The notes: generated from the letters alone by a model not told the origin. DNA of 7,654 nucleotides from Verrucomicrobia bacterium UBA1263 (GCA_002308515.1 DBVN01000017.1:1109-8762), one strand, 5' to 3'; shown: positions 1 to 6,661, counted from the stretch's first letter. Numbers and translations are program-made.

Positions 1-2491
1 CGTCCCCCACTGACGGATCCCAGGTAAAAGTTCCCGCGCTGCCGGTATCCTGCCAGGGGATATAAGTCGGCGGGACCGCGCCTTCGGTCTGAGGCTTCTC
101 CGCGAACTGCGGATTGGGAACCAGATTCACACGGGCAGAGTCGGCGCGCACTTCATCCCGCCCGGCCGCCAGCGGATCCTGAGCCCAGCGGATCATACGC
201 GTCACTCCCGGCAGTGCCTTCTCCCAGTGACGCCCCTTGCCGACCGTATCCTTGAGACGGTTCTCTAGCCCCTCATTGGAAGTCGGAGCGTTCCACCAGC
301 GCGACTGCTCCCCATAGACCCAGACATACTCATCGGCGGCCTCGATCGCCGCGCTCAGATTGCGGTGCAGCCGTTTCAGGCGTGAGCCGTCCAGAGGCGG
401 AAAATAAAAAGTGCCGCCCTCATTCAAAAACATATCCAGATAAAAACCGAAACCGGCCTGCACCTGACGGCGATACTTTTCCCTGTTCTCCGGGGCGACC
501 AGATTCACCGCTGCTCCGTTCCAGGAACGCATCTCGTGCGCCGCGGCCAGATACTCCTCCCGGCTGTTCATGTAGTAACCGTTCTCGCAGCCGTCCACGA
601 TGATCATGCCCGGCGGCAGCGCGTCCAGCATCCCGTTCACAAAAGCCGGCAGCAGACCATAAGGCGCGGCGGCAAGCAACTCATCCGGGGAATCGCTTCG
701 TCCCGACTGGATATTGATGCTGTTGAGCCACAGCGGCAGCAGGATCGCGTCGGGATACTCGCTCGCGATCGCGCTGACGAACTGAGCCCCGCGTTTGCGT
801 GCCAGCGCGGCGGTCTCCTCATAGCTTCTTCCGGATGTCGCGTCATAACCGAACTGGCGTTTGCCGTAAGATTCAAAATCCGGAGCGATCCCCTTGGCTC
901 CGCCCTGGCAGGCAACCCAGGCTGTGACCGCCAGCTTGTTCGCGAGCGCCGACCAGCCGGCATCATCCGCCCAGTCCAGATCACCGGGCGACGCGTTGAA
1001 ACGAATGAAATTGTGTTTGAACCGCTGGAACCGGCACTGCTTCAGATCGTCCACTGACTGAAGGAACCAATCCTTTTTCCAGGGTGTCGCATCCCAGGCC
1101 CACTCAGAGGAAACCGTCTTGTCCTCAGCGTTCCGGGCTTCCAGCTTGAAGATCACCCCTTCAAACGGAGCGTCCGCTTCCATGCTCTCATAATTCCGGC
1201 GCATGAAATCGGTGTTCGGGATATCCCATCCCAGCTCCACCAGATGCTTCTTACCCGTTACCTCCGGTTTGGCCGAATCGCGCACGGCTTCCAGATACTT
1301 CATCCCGCTGCGGGTATCCGGCTCCAGATAACTGCCCTCTGTCCATTCGTTCCAGCAGTTGATGTTGAATATCCTCTGCCCGGCAGGACGTTTGGCCAGC
1401 CGCTCGCGAGTCATCCTCAGTGTTTCCTTGAACCGTTCGGGCGTGTTGCCCTTGATCGTGGCCATGAACGGATAACCCCGGTTCACGTACTCATCGGACT
1501 GATCCGCCCTCGGCGAGGAATCCCAGCCCATCGTCACATTCGGATAATACGGCACGGAGAACTTCTTTTCCGCGCTGTCCCAGTATTCCATGTACTTATC
1601 CCGCGCGTAGTTGTAGTCCGTCTGGGGGAAATCCTTCAAATGCACATGATGGATCCAGACATACGAAGTCACACTGTCGAAGCCCAGATCCGCCACCAGC
1701 TTGGCCGGATCGGCCGGGACCTTCTCCACCGGCAGGACCGCATTGCCCCAAACCACCGCCTCCAAATGCAGACCGGGGAAACCGGCGGCTTTCGTCCTGG
1801 CGCGGAAACGGTCCAGCGCCTCCCGTGTGGCCGGGACCGTGCCGAAGCACTCCATCAGCTTGGTCAAGTCATAGATGGAAAAATACGGCTTGCCCTCCAG
1901 CTTCCAGTACGATGGATGTTTGAAATAGGTTTGGATGACATAATCGCACATCCGGTCAAAGGCTTCGGGCGAGAGCTTGCCGGGATACAAAAGCGTTTGC
2001 GGTGTGTCTAACTTCCACGGATGGATACTGATCCAGTCATGATTGGCCCACATCAGGCCAAATTTCAGCCGGTTCGCGTTGGGCGCTTTCATAAAACCCT
2101 GCTCCAGACCGCGTTCCAGGAAGAGACCATCCTCGTAATAGTACCAGTCGAAGATGAAAGCGTTGATCCCGTGATCCGCGGCGGCATCTATTTTCCGCGC
2201 CATCTGCTTCGGATCGGCCTCATCCGTATAACCCCAGGCCGGGATATTCGGCTGATGATGCCCCTCAAAACGAGGTTTGGCCGCTTTCACCAGCTCCCAT
2301 TCCGACCAGCCTTTGCCCTTTACCTTCTCATTGCGGGGATCGCCGTAATGATAATTCGGGAAATAATACGACGCGACGAAACAATCCGACCCGTCTGTTC
2401 CTTCTTTATTCGTATTTGCTTCATCCGCATAGGATTGAGTACCAATCCCCAGACAGATACCAAATAACAGAACTCCTATCTTCCACTTCAT
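1..2491 (-). CDS. Secreted WbsX/GH99-like glycan-active enzyme with a second C-terminal enzyme-like region (3' end beyond window)
   Basis: The minus strand is open from an ATG at 2491 to the window edge: 830 codons with no stop. Residues 1-22 form a signal peptide (basic MKWK, hydrophobic core, cleavage probably after SYA22), so the protein is exported. Residues about 37-395 match the WbsX/GH99-like (beta/alpha)8 family: ASYYFPNYH (40-48), GWSEWELV (61-68), FEGHHQPN (75-82), FDWYY (114-118), and WNEW (380-383) followed by EGSYLEP. Known relatives are glycoside hydrolases or O-antigen-locus proteins; the exact substrate cannot be read here. Residues about 490-760 form a second enzyme-like region with VDGCENGYY (632-640) and GEQSRWW (727-733), which I do not assign to a family. 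NLVPNPQF (789-796) looks like the start of a galactose-binding or carbohydrate-binding module. An in-frame ATG at 2506 is an alternative start; 2491 is preferred because it gives a cleaner signal peptide and has a weak GGTGGG upstream. The gene is visibly GC-richer than its neighbours. Confidence 0.88.
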   Translation of the reverse strand, partial: MKWKIGVLLFGICLGIGTQSYADEANTNKEGTDGSDCFVASYYFPNYHYGDPRNEKVKGKGWSEWELVKAAKPRFEGHHQPNIPAWGYTDEADPKQMARKIDAAADHGINAFIFDWYYYEDGLFLERGLEQGFMKAPNANRLKFGLMWANHDWISIHPWKLDTPQTLLYPGKLSPEAFDRMCDYVIQTYFKHPSYWKLEGKPYFSIYDLTKLMECFGTVPATREALDRFRARTKAAGFPGLHLEAVVWGNAVLPVEKVPADPAKLVADLGFDSVTSYVWIHHVHLKDFPQTDYNYARDKYMEYWDSAEKKFSVPYYPNVTMGWDSSPRADQSDEYVNRGYPFMATIKGNTPERFKETLRMTRERLAKRPAGQRIFNINCWNEWTEGSYLEPDTRSGMKYLEAVRDSAKPEVTGKKHLVELGWDIPNTDFMRRNYESMEADAPFEGVIFKLEARNAEDKTVSSEWAWDATPWKKDWFLQSVDDLKQCRFQRFKHNFIRFNASPGDLDWADDAGWSALANKLAVTAWVACQGGAKGIAPDFESYGKRQFGYDATSGRSYEETAALARKRGAQFVSAIASEYPDAILLPLWLNSINIQSGRSDSPDELLAAAPYGLLPAFVNGMLDALPPGMIIVDGCENGYYMNSREEYLAAAHEMRSWNGAAVNLVAPENREKYRRQVQAGFGFYLDMFLNEGGTFYFPPLDGSRLKRLHRNLSAAIEAADEYVWVYGEQSRWWNAPTSNEGLENRLKDTVGKGRHWEKALPGVTRMIRWAQDPLAAGRDEVRADSARVNLVPNPQFAEKPQTEGAVPPTYIPWQDTGSAGTFTWDPSVGD

Positions 2492-2506
2492 AACCAGACC
2501 CACCAT

Positions 2507-2543
2507 AAACAAAACCCCGTTTCCGCACAAGCAAAAACGGGGT
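2507..2543 (-). terminator. Terminator-like hairpin between the acidic protein gene and the WbsX-like gene
   Basis: On the minus strand a perfect 9-bp stem, ACCCCGTTT (2543-2535) pairing with AAACGGGGT (2522-2514), encloses a 12-base loop and is followed by TTTGTTT. It lies 22 bases past the stop of the acidic protein gene and ends only about 15 bases before the WbsX-like start codon. It is most simply the terminator of the upstream gene. Because there is almost no room for a promoter after it, it could also act as a leader attenuator for the enzyme gene. Confidence 0.72.
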
Positions 2544-2564
2544 AAAATCAATCAAAACAACGGA

Positions 2565-3104
2565 TTATTCCAGAGGGATCTCGTACAGATCGCCGTCATC
2601 AAAACCAGCGGTGATCTTGACCCGGCTCAGTCCGGTAATGTCCAGGAAGGACTCCATATTCTGGCTCAAATAGCTCTTGAGTATGATCATGACAACAGCC
2701 AGAACTACCTCCCATTCTTCCTCTTTGCCGCCGCTCAGATTCTCCCAAAGCACACTCAGCAAAGGCAGTTTCAGCACACCGTTGTGCGGGCCGACCCAGT
2801 CCCACTCCTCGGTATCACGGAATTCCGGGGGTTCTTTCTGGCGGGTACCCACCACATACAAATTGCACCCATCGGCCGCCTCACGCACACCGAAATGGAT
2901 GATCTTCGTAGAAGAAGGAGGTGTATCGCATTGGAACAATTCCCAGAGAGTTTCCTCGAAATCCTTCTCTAACTCAGCGATATTCAACCTTTTTAAGATG
3001 GAAGCCGCGGCGGGATCCAGCACCTTGACCAGTGCTCTTTTATTCTCCTCAGCAGTGCGGTCTCCTTCCAACACCCCATTTATAAATTCATCTACGTCGT
3101 ACAT
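2565..3104 (-). CDS. Acidic hypothetical protein, 179 aa
   Basis: I do not recognise this family. The product has no signal peptide and is probably cytoplasmic. It is strongly acidic, with about 35 D/E against about 17 K/R. The N-terminal third (residues 1-60) looks alpha-helical (MYDVDEFINGVLEG, then LEKDFEETLWELF). The middle holds a likely beta-rich stretch with NLYVVGTRQ and EEWDWVGPHNG, then the possibly buried helix VVLAVVMIILKSYL near residue 135. The C-terminus ends in another acidic strand-like segment (FDDGDLYEIPLE). The start at 3104 is the first ATG after an in-frame TGA 15 bases upstream; no Shine-Dalgarno is visible, only AGAACG. The gene is divergent from the ClpX-like gene and precedes the WbsX-like gene on the same strand, but a terminator-like hairpin separates the two, so shared function is not implied. 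The reverse-complement frame 2677-3114 is also open, but this frame has the more protein-like composition. Confidence 0.7.
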   Translation of the reverse strand: MYDVDEFINGVLEGDRTAEENKRALVKVLDPAAASILKRLNIAELEKDFEETLWELFQCDTPPSSTKIIHFGVREAADGCNLYVVGTRQKEPPEFRDTEEWDWVGPHNGVLKLPLLSVLWENLSGGKEEEWEVVLAVVMIILKSYLSQNMESFLDITGLSRVKITAGFDDGDLYEIPLE

Positions 3105-3115
3105 CGTTCTATAAA

Positions 3116-3156
3116 ATCAAAAACAGCCCCAATCATCGATCTTTCCTGACCGGCTG
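3116..3156 (-). terminator. Possible leader hairpin with T-tract just upstream of the acidic protein gene
   Basis: On the minus strand CAGCC (3156-3152) pairs with GGCTG (3128-3124). A weaker inner stem GGTC/GATT contains G-U pairs and a two-base bulge, and the T-rich run TTTTTGATTTT follows. It ends about a dozen bases before the start codon at 3104. No minus-strand gene lies upstream to need terminating, so if real it would be a 5' leader attenuator. The stem is short and imperfect, so this is tentative. Confidence 0.3.
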
Positions 3157-3204
3157 CTGCGTTCAGCGGCAAAGAGGAAACTCTCTTCTGGCTCCAATGT
3201 CAAG

Positions 3205-3234
3205 TACAGCTGTAGAAAATGTTGCAGAAAATGC
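3205..3234. repeat. Palindrome plus tandem 12-mer in the divergent intergenic region; candidate operator
   Basis: TACAGCTGTA (3205-3214) is a perfect 10-base palindrome. Its last four bases begin two adjacent 12-mers, TGTAGAAAATGT (3211-3222) and TGCAGAAAATGC (3223-3234), which differ at two positions, both T/C. The cluster sits between the divergent acidic-protein and ClpX-like genes, where a shared regulator could bind. No regulator is encoded nearby and I cannot match the motif to a known factor. Confidence 0.4.
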
Positions 3235-3274
3235 TATTTTAGGCAATAGTTAAGGCGTTTGAGGTCAAAATAGC
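3233..3274 (+). promoter_or_regulatory. Inverted repeat in the ClpX-like gene 5' region
   Basis: GCTATTTT (3233-3240) and AAAATAGC (3267-3274) form a perfect 8-base inverted repeat with 26 bases between, ending 8 bases before the ATG at 3283. An alternative shorter stem, CTATT (3234-3238) with AATAG (3245-3249), uses the same left arm, so the two structures exclude each other. If transcribed, the long stem would bring structure next to the start codon. No convincing sigma-70 promoter was identified for the gene, so whether this lies in the mRNA is unknown. Confidence 0.35.
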
Positions 3275-3282
3275 GATCTTTT

Positions 3283-4869
3283 ATGGAAAATAAACCCATC
3301 AACAGTGAGAAACCTCCCACTCCGGAAGAACTCCAAAAACAAGTGGAAGAAATGATGAAGCAGCTGGGCATCAAAGAAAGCCCCTTCTTTCGTCCCAATC
3401 CCCCTTCCTCCGATCCACAGAAAACCAAGTCAGCGCCTCCTCCGCGGGATCCGGAAGAGGATGTGCGCAAATTCAACAAAAAGCCCCGTGAGGTCAAAGA
3501 ATATCTGGATCGCTATGTCATACGCCAGGACGACGCAAAAAAGGTCCTCAGCGTGGCTCTGTGCGATCATTACAACCATGTGCGGCTGGCTCGTGAGAAG
3601 AAAAAGAAGTCCGCGGCCATTGCCCAAAGCCATTACGCCAAGCAGAACGTCATCCTGCTGGGCCCCACCGGCGTGGGCAAGACCTATCTGGTCCGCAGCA
3701 TGGCCGACCTGATCGGCGTTCCTTTCGTCAAGGCCGATGCCACCAAGTTCTCGGAAACGGGTTATGTCGGCGCGGATGTGGAAGAACTGGTGCGAAACCT
3801 TGTGCGCCAGGCAGATGGGGACGTGGAACGCGCTCAGTACGGCATCATTTACATTGACGAGATCGACAAGATCGCCGCGGCCAGCGGCACCCAGAGCGGA
3901 CGTGATGTCAGCGGACGCGGTGTCCAGACCAATCTGCTCAAACTGATGGAAGAGACAGAAGTCCCTACCCGCGCGCCCAATGACATCTCCGGCCAGTTTG
4001 AAATGATGATGCAGATGAGCGACGGCCGTAAACGCCAGCCCTCCACCATCAACACACGGCATATCCTCTTCATCGTCAGCGGCGCTTTTGACGGTCTGGA
4101 GAAGATCGTCTCCAAACGTCTGAGGGATGCCTCCATCGGTTTTTCCGCCGCTCGCAACTTCTCGGAAACACCTCAGCAGCAGGATATTTTTGAGCAAGCA
4201 ACTACCCGTGACTTCATTGACTACGGATTCGAGCCGGAGTTTATCGGCCGTCTTCCCGTTCGTGTCGTCTGCAAACCTCTGGATGAAGATGATTTATATC
4301 AGATCCTCAAATCCTCCGAGGGCAGCATCATCCGCCAGTATGAGCAGTCCTTTGGCGCTTACGGCATCGAGGTCTTCTTCCAGGATGACGCTCTGCGCGA
4401 GATCGCCCGGCTGGCTGCTCTGGAAAAGACCGGCGCGCGCGGTCTGATGACCGTCTGCGAAAGGGTCTTCCGCCAGTACAAGTTCGAGCTGCCCAGCACC
4501 GACCTGAAGCGCTTTGTCGTCACACGCGACATCGTTCTTCATCCCGAAGAACAGCTGCGGCTGCTGCTGAAGGAAGGTGAACGGGAACGCTTCAAGATCA
4601 GCAGCGCGGTCGTGCATGAATTCGCGGAACGCTTCACCAAATCCTACGGGATCCCAATCCGCTTTACCGACACCGCCGCCGTCCGAATCGCGGAAAAAGC
4701 GGAAGCGGAAGGTGTTTCCATTCGTGATTACTGCGCCAGGAGCTTCAAAGACTTCCAGTTTGGCCTCAAGCTCATCCAGCAGGAAGAGGAATTCCTTTTG
4801 GATGAAACGGTTGTGGATAACCCGGATGAATGGCTCAGCCAGCGTGTCGTTAAAAATTATAAAAAATAA
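3283..4869 (+). CDS. ClpX-like AAA+ protein unfoldase lacking the zinc-binding domain, with a C-terminal extension
   Basis: This is an ATP-driven hexameric unfoldase of the ClpX type, acting in the cytoplasm and probably feeding substrates to ClpP. Visible motifs in order: Walker A GPTGVGKT (127-134), pore-1 loop GYVG (160-163), Walker B IIYIDEID (188-195), RDVSGRGVQTNLLKLMEE, an RKH-type loop as RKR (249-251), the ClpP-docking tripeptide IGF (285-287), the arginine-finger box EFIGRLP with R323, and sensor-2 GARG with R386. Unlike canonical ClpX there is no Cys4 zinc-binding N domain. Residues 1-66 are instead a short helix (PEELQKQVEEMMKQLG) and a proline-rich linker. The RKH loop carries about 14 extra residues before RKR, including the methionine cluster FEMMMQM (239-245). 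Canonical ClpX homology ends near G431; about 97 further residues form an extra helical domain. An in-frame TAG lies 12 bases upstream, so 3283 is the first ATG; no Shine-Dalgarno at normal spacing is visible. From memory, similar zinc-domain-less ClpX-like proteins occur in planctomycetes and myxobacteria. It is probably a paralogue, not the housekeeping ClpX. Confidence 0.93.
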   Translation: MENKPINSEKPPTPEELQKQVEEMMKQLGIKESPFFRPNPPSSDPQKTKSAPPPRDPEEDVRKFNKKPREVKEYLDRYVIRQDDAKKVLSVALCDHYNHVRLAREKKKKSAAIAQSHYAKQNVILLGPTGVGKTYLVRSMADLIGVPFVKADATKFSETGYVGADVEELVRNLVRQADGDVERAQYGIIYIDEIDKIAAASGTQSGRDVSGRGVQTNLLKLMEETEVPTRAPNDISGQFEMMMQMSDGRKRQPSTINTRHILFIVSGAFDGLEKIVSKRLRDASIGFSAARNFSETPQQQDIFEQATTRDFIDYGFEPEFIGRLPVRVVCKPLDEDDLYQILKSSEGSIIRQYEQSFGAYGIEVFFQDDALREIARLAALEKTGARGLMTVCERVFRQYKFELPSTDLKRFVVTRDIVLHPEEQLRLLLKEGERERFKISSAVVHEFAERFTKSYGIPIRFTDTAAVRIAEKAEAEGVSIRDYCARSFKDFQFGLKLIQQEEEFLLDETVVDNPDEWLSQRVVKNYKK

Positions 4870-5280
4870 ATGATAGAGAAAAAGAAATCATATCAAACCA
4901 CACGAAAGCGCCGGAGAAAACGCCGTCCTCAAGAACAAGAGGATAAAAAGCCCAAATACTCTTTCAGCACTCTTCAATATCAATTTGATATAGAAAGAAA
5001 TAAACAACTCAGAAACAACAGGTCAAGAAGCCATAAAATAAAACTGCCTCCCCGTCAAAAAACGGAACGATCCCCACAAACATCTCAGACACACAATGGA
5101 AAATCTCTCTTTCGATCTTTCCTGGAGAATATATCTACACCATATCTTGTACACACTCCAAGAAAACCTCGTCTGTCAGAATATTCCTTTTCAACAAGTA
5201 ATCCTCTTAGAATAGTTGATTTTTTCTGTTCCTTGTTTGATTATTTTTGGGACATCTTCTTTCCACGAAAAAGACGCTGA
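4870..5280 (+). CDS. Highly basic hypothetical protein, 136 aa, abutting the ClpX-like gene in the same frame
   Basis: The family is not recognised. The ATG follows the ClpX-like TAA with no gap, in the same reading frame, so expression must rely on reinitiation or coupling, or on stop readthrough giving a 665-codon fusion. The product is about 25% K+R (34 basic against 12 acidic residues). An arginine/lysine cluster (TRKRRRKRRP) lies at residues 11-20, the middle is polar and low-complexity (RNNRSRSHK; RSPQTSQTHNG), and the C-terminus is aromatic (RIVDFFCSLFDYFWDIFFPRKRR region, about 114-136), which could be an amphipathic or membrane-contacting helix. No signal peptide is seen. The DNA is clearly more AT-rich than its neighbours. 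The basic parts suggest nucleic-acid, ribosome or membrane-phospholipid binding, or an adaptor for the unfoldase; all of these are inference. The length, clean stop and operon-like placement favour a real gene. Confidence 0.65.
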   Translation: MIEKKKSYQTTRKRRRKRRPQEQEDKKPKYSFSTLQYQFDIERNKQLRNNRSRSHKIKLPPRQKTERSPQTSQTHNGKSLFRSFLENISTPYLVHTPRKPRLSEYSFSTSNPLRIVDFFCSLFDYFWDIFFPRKRR

Positions 5281-5346
5281 CCGGTTTTCTTCCCTTTTCC
5301 GTTCCTCTCCGGTGTACATGTTTTGAGGCCATGCATTGGATAACTC

Positions 5347-5375
5347 TTTACATCTCAAGCAAGATTCTATATAAA
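5347..5375 (+). promoter_or_regulatory. Sigma-70-type promoter of the first leucine-rich-repeat gene
   Basis: TTTACA (5347-5352) and TATAAA (5370-5375) are separated by 17 bases, each one mismatch from the TTGACA/TATAAT consensus. Transcription would start near 5382, giving a leader of about 50 bases. The paralogue downstream has identical hexamers at identical spacing, which strongly supports the call. Confidence 0.8.
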
Positions 5376-5382
5376 CAGTTCG

Positions 5383-5407
5383 TTTTCCGCGGAAAATGGT
5401 TCCGCGG
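5383..5407 (+). promoter_or_regulatory. 5' leader stem-loop of the first leucine-rich-repeat gene
   Basis: CCGCGGAA (5387-5394) and TTCCGCGG (5400-5407) form a perfect 8-bp stem with a 5-base loop AATGG. The left arm is also part of the perfect palindrome TTTTCCGCGGAAAA (5383-5396). It begins a few bases after the predicted transcription start and 13 bases separate the -10 box from GCGGAA, exactly as in the paralogue. Likely roles are mRNA 5'-end stabilisation, a regulator or small-RNA site, or an operator at the DNA level. It has no T-tract, so it is not a terminator. Confidence 0.6.
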
Positions 5408-5432
5408 GATCTGAAAAGAAATCATTCGTGCT

Positions 5433-6587
5433 ATGAAAAAATACACATCTAAACTCATCTGTGCGGTCCTGAGTCTGGGGCTAGCCCTGTTTACCGCGAC
5501 ACAAACCAAAGCCGATGTCATAGACTGGTTTGATTCCAATGGCATCTCATACGAAATAGCTACCGATTACGCTGGGGCCATGGTCACTTCCGTATATGGT
5601 ATTCACTCCTCTGAAATCACGATCCCGGAGCGTGTTACAAATCCTCACACCGGAAGTTCCTACACTGTGACCCGGATCGGCTGGGCAGCGGTCGGCAGTG
5701 ATATTGATTGGGATGTTGACTTCCTTTCCATTCCCAAAACGGTCACCTATATTGATGAATTCTTTCTGCCCTACAGTGTAAATATCAAAGCCATCAACGT
5801 AGATCCGGAAAATCCCAATTACGCCAGCACGGATGGCGTTCTGATGGATAAAGACAAGAGCCTGCTGATCCGCTATCCCAGGATCAAACCGGGCTCTACC
5901 TATGAGATACCCTCCACTATCACAACACTGGGACAACTCTGTTTTGTCTGGTGTGATCTGCTGACCGAAATCAATGTCCCGGAGAATGTTACAAAAATCG
6001 AAATGGGCGCGTTCGGCGGCTGTGTCAATCTGACAACGGTCCGTCTTCCCTCCAGTCTGGAAAAAGTTCCCGGCCAAACTTTCTTCAAATGTATGGGCTT
6101 GAAAGAAGTGATCGTTCCCGAAGGCATCAAGGGGATCGAGTCAGGCGCTTTCGCAGGCTGTGAGGGACTGAAGACCCTGGAACTGCCTGCCAGCATCGAG
6201 ACTCTGGATGAAGATGCCTTTTACGGTAGTGGTCTGGAAGGTGTCTATTTCCACGGCAACGCTCCCACAGCGGAAAACGCGTTCGGTGAAGGTGAAGAAA
6301 TGACCCAGGCAACTGTCTATTATCTGGAAGGTACAACCGGATGGGGTGAAACCTTCTGCGGCCGTCCGACCGCGGTCTGGAATCCGTCTGATAAACCGAC
6401 TGTTCATTTCGATCCTCCGACCATCGTGGACGGCAAACTCGTTTTCAATATCACCTGCCCCGCGGGCTCGACTCTGGAAAGCAGCACTGATCTGAAAACC
6501 TGGACACCGGTCACTGTTGAAGGCAATGTTTACACAGTAGATACCACTGTCGGCAAACACACTTACTACAGGATCAAAGCTGAATAG
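5433..6587 (+). CDS. Secreted BspA-like leucine-rich-repeat protein, 384 aa
   Basis: Residues 1-27 are a signal peptide (MKKYTSK, hydrophobic core, cleavage probably after TKA27). Residues 28-160 form an N-terminal region with degenerate repeats, including SEITIPERV, LSIPKTVTYI and the linker STDGVLMDKDKSLLIRYP, typical of BspA/Treponema-type LRR_5 proteins. Five repeats of about 23 residues follow at 163-185, 186-208, 209-231, 232-254 and 255-276 (pattern I..I...AF..C..L..I.LP.S); the last is one residue short. VYYLEGTTGW (296-305) caps the solenoid. Residues about 323-384 are a small beta domain with STDLKTWTPV and TYYRIKAE, resembling C-terminal modules frequent in Verrucomicrobiota/Lentisphaerota secreted proteins. 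The family typically mediates surface adhesion or protein-protein binding; no catalytic motif is visible. No Shine-Dalgarno precedes the ATG. The gene has its own promoter and terminator. Confidence 0.9.
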   Translation: MKKYTSKLICAVLSLGLALFTATQTKADVIDWFDSNGISYEIATDYAGAMVTSVYGIHSSEITIPERVTNPHTGSSYTVTRIGWAAVGSDIDWDVDFLSIPKTVTYIDEFFLPYSVNIKAINVDPENPNYASTDGVLMDKDKSLLIRYPRIKPGSTYEIPSTITTLGQLCFVWCDLLTEINVPENVTKIEMGAFGGCVNLTTVRLPSSLEKVPGQTFFKCMGLKEVIVPEGIKGIESGAFAGCEGLKTLELPASIETLDEDAFYGSGLEGVYFHGNAPTAENAFGEGEEMTQATVYYLEGTTGWGETFCGRPTAVWNPSDKPTVHFDPPTIVDGKLVFNITCPAGSTLESSTDLKTWTPVTVEGNVYTVDTTVGKHTYYRIKAE

Positions 6588-6610
6588 TCTTAAAACATCA
6601 GTTTGATCTC

Positions 6611-6649
6611 AAAAGAGCCGCCGTGCGAAACAGCGGCTCTTTTTTATTT
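6611..6649 (+). terminator. Strong rho-independent terminator after the first leucine-rich-repeat gene
   Basis: AAAAGAGCCGC (6611-6621) pairs perfectly with GCGGCTCTTTT (6633-6643), an 11-bp stem with an 11-base loop, followed by the T-rich run TTTTTTATTTA. It starts 23 bases past the stop codon. On the minus strand the run after the stem is also A/T-rich, but no convergent gene is present. Confidence 0.93.
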
Positions 6650-6661
6650 ATTGTTTCCTGC

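Noticed and set aside
536..2467. Several long plus-strand open frames (536-1057, 1244-2011, 2021-2467)
   Set aside because: They are antisense to the continuous 830-codon minus-strand gene, which has a signal peptide and clear family motifs. Their Arg/Pro/His/Ile-rich products show no domain pattern.
2677..3114. 145-codon plus-strand open frame over the acidic protein gene
   Set aside because: Its product is Ser/Thr-rich and without pattern. The minus frame has alternating helix-like and strand-like segments and a start tightly bounded by an upstream stop. Some doubt remains, since neither frame matches a known family.
3188..3205. TTGACA on the minus strand (3198-3203 region) as a -35 box for the acidic protein gene
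   Set aside because: No acceptable -10 hexamer at 16-18 bases; the corresponding position reads TTTCCT.
3430..4197. 255-codon minus-strand open frame inside the ClpX-like gene
   Set aside because: The sense frame carries all AAA+ motifs. The antisense product is a by-product of GC-rich codon bias.
5280..5313. ACCGG ... CCGGT inverted repeat after the basic protein gene as a terminator
   Set aside because: Only 5 bp with a 24-base pyrimidine-rich loop and no T-tract after the right arm; no convincing terminator was found for this operon.
5383..5407. GC-rich hairpin before the first leucine-rich-repeat gene as terminator of the preceding operon
   Set aside because: It has no T-tract and lies after a good promoter at a distance conserved in the paralogue, so a leader element fits better.
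5547..6560. Minus-strand open frames within the first leucine-rich-repeat gene (for example 5547-6077 and 6141-6560)
   Set aside because: They are shadows of a repeat-containing gene with clear sense-strand signal peptide and repeats.
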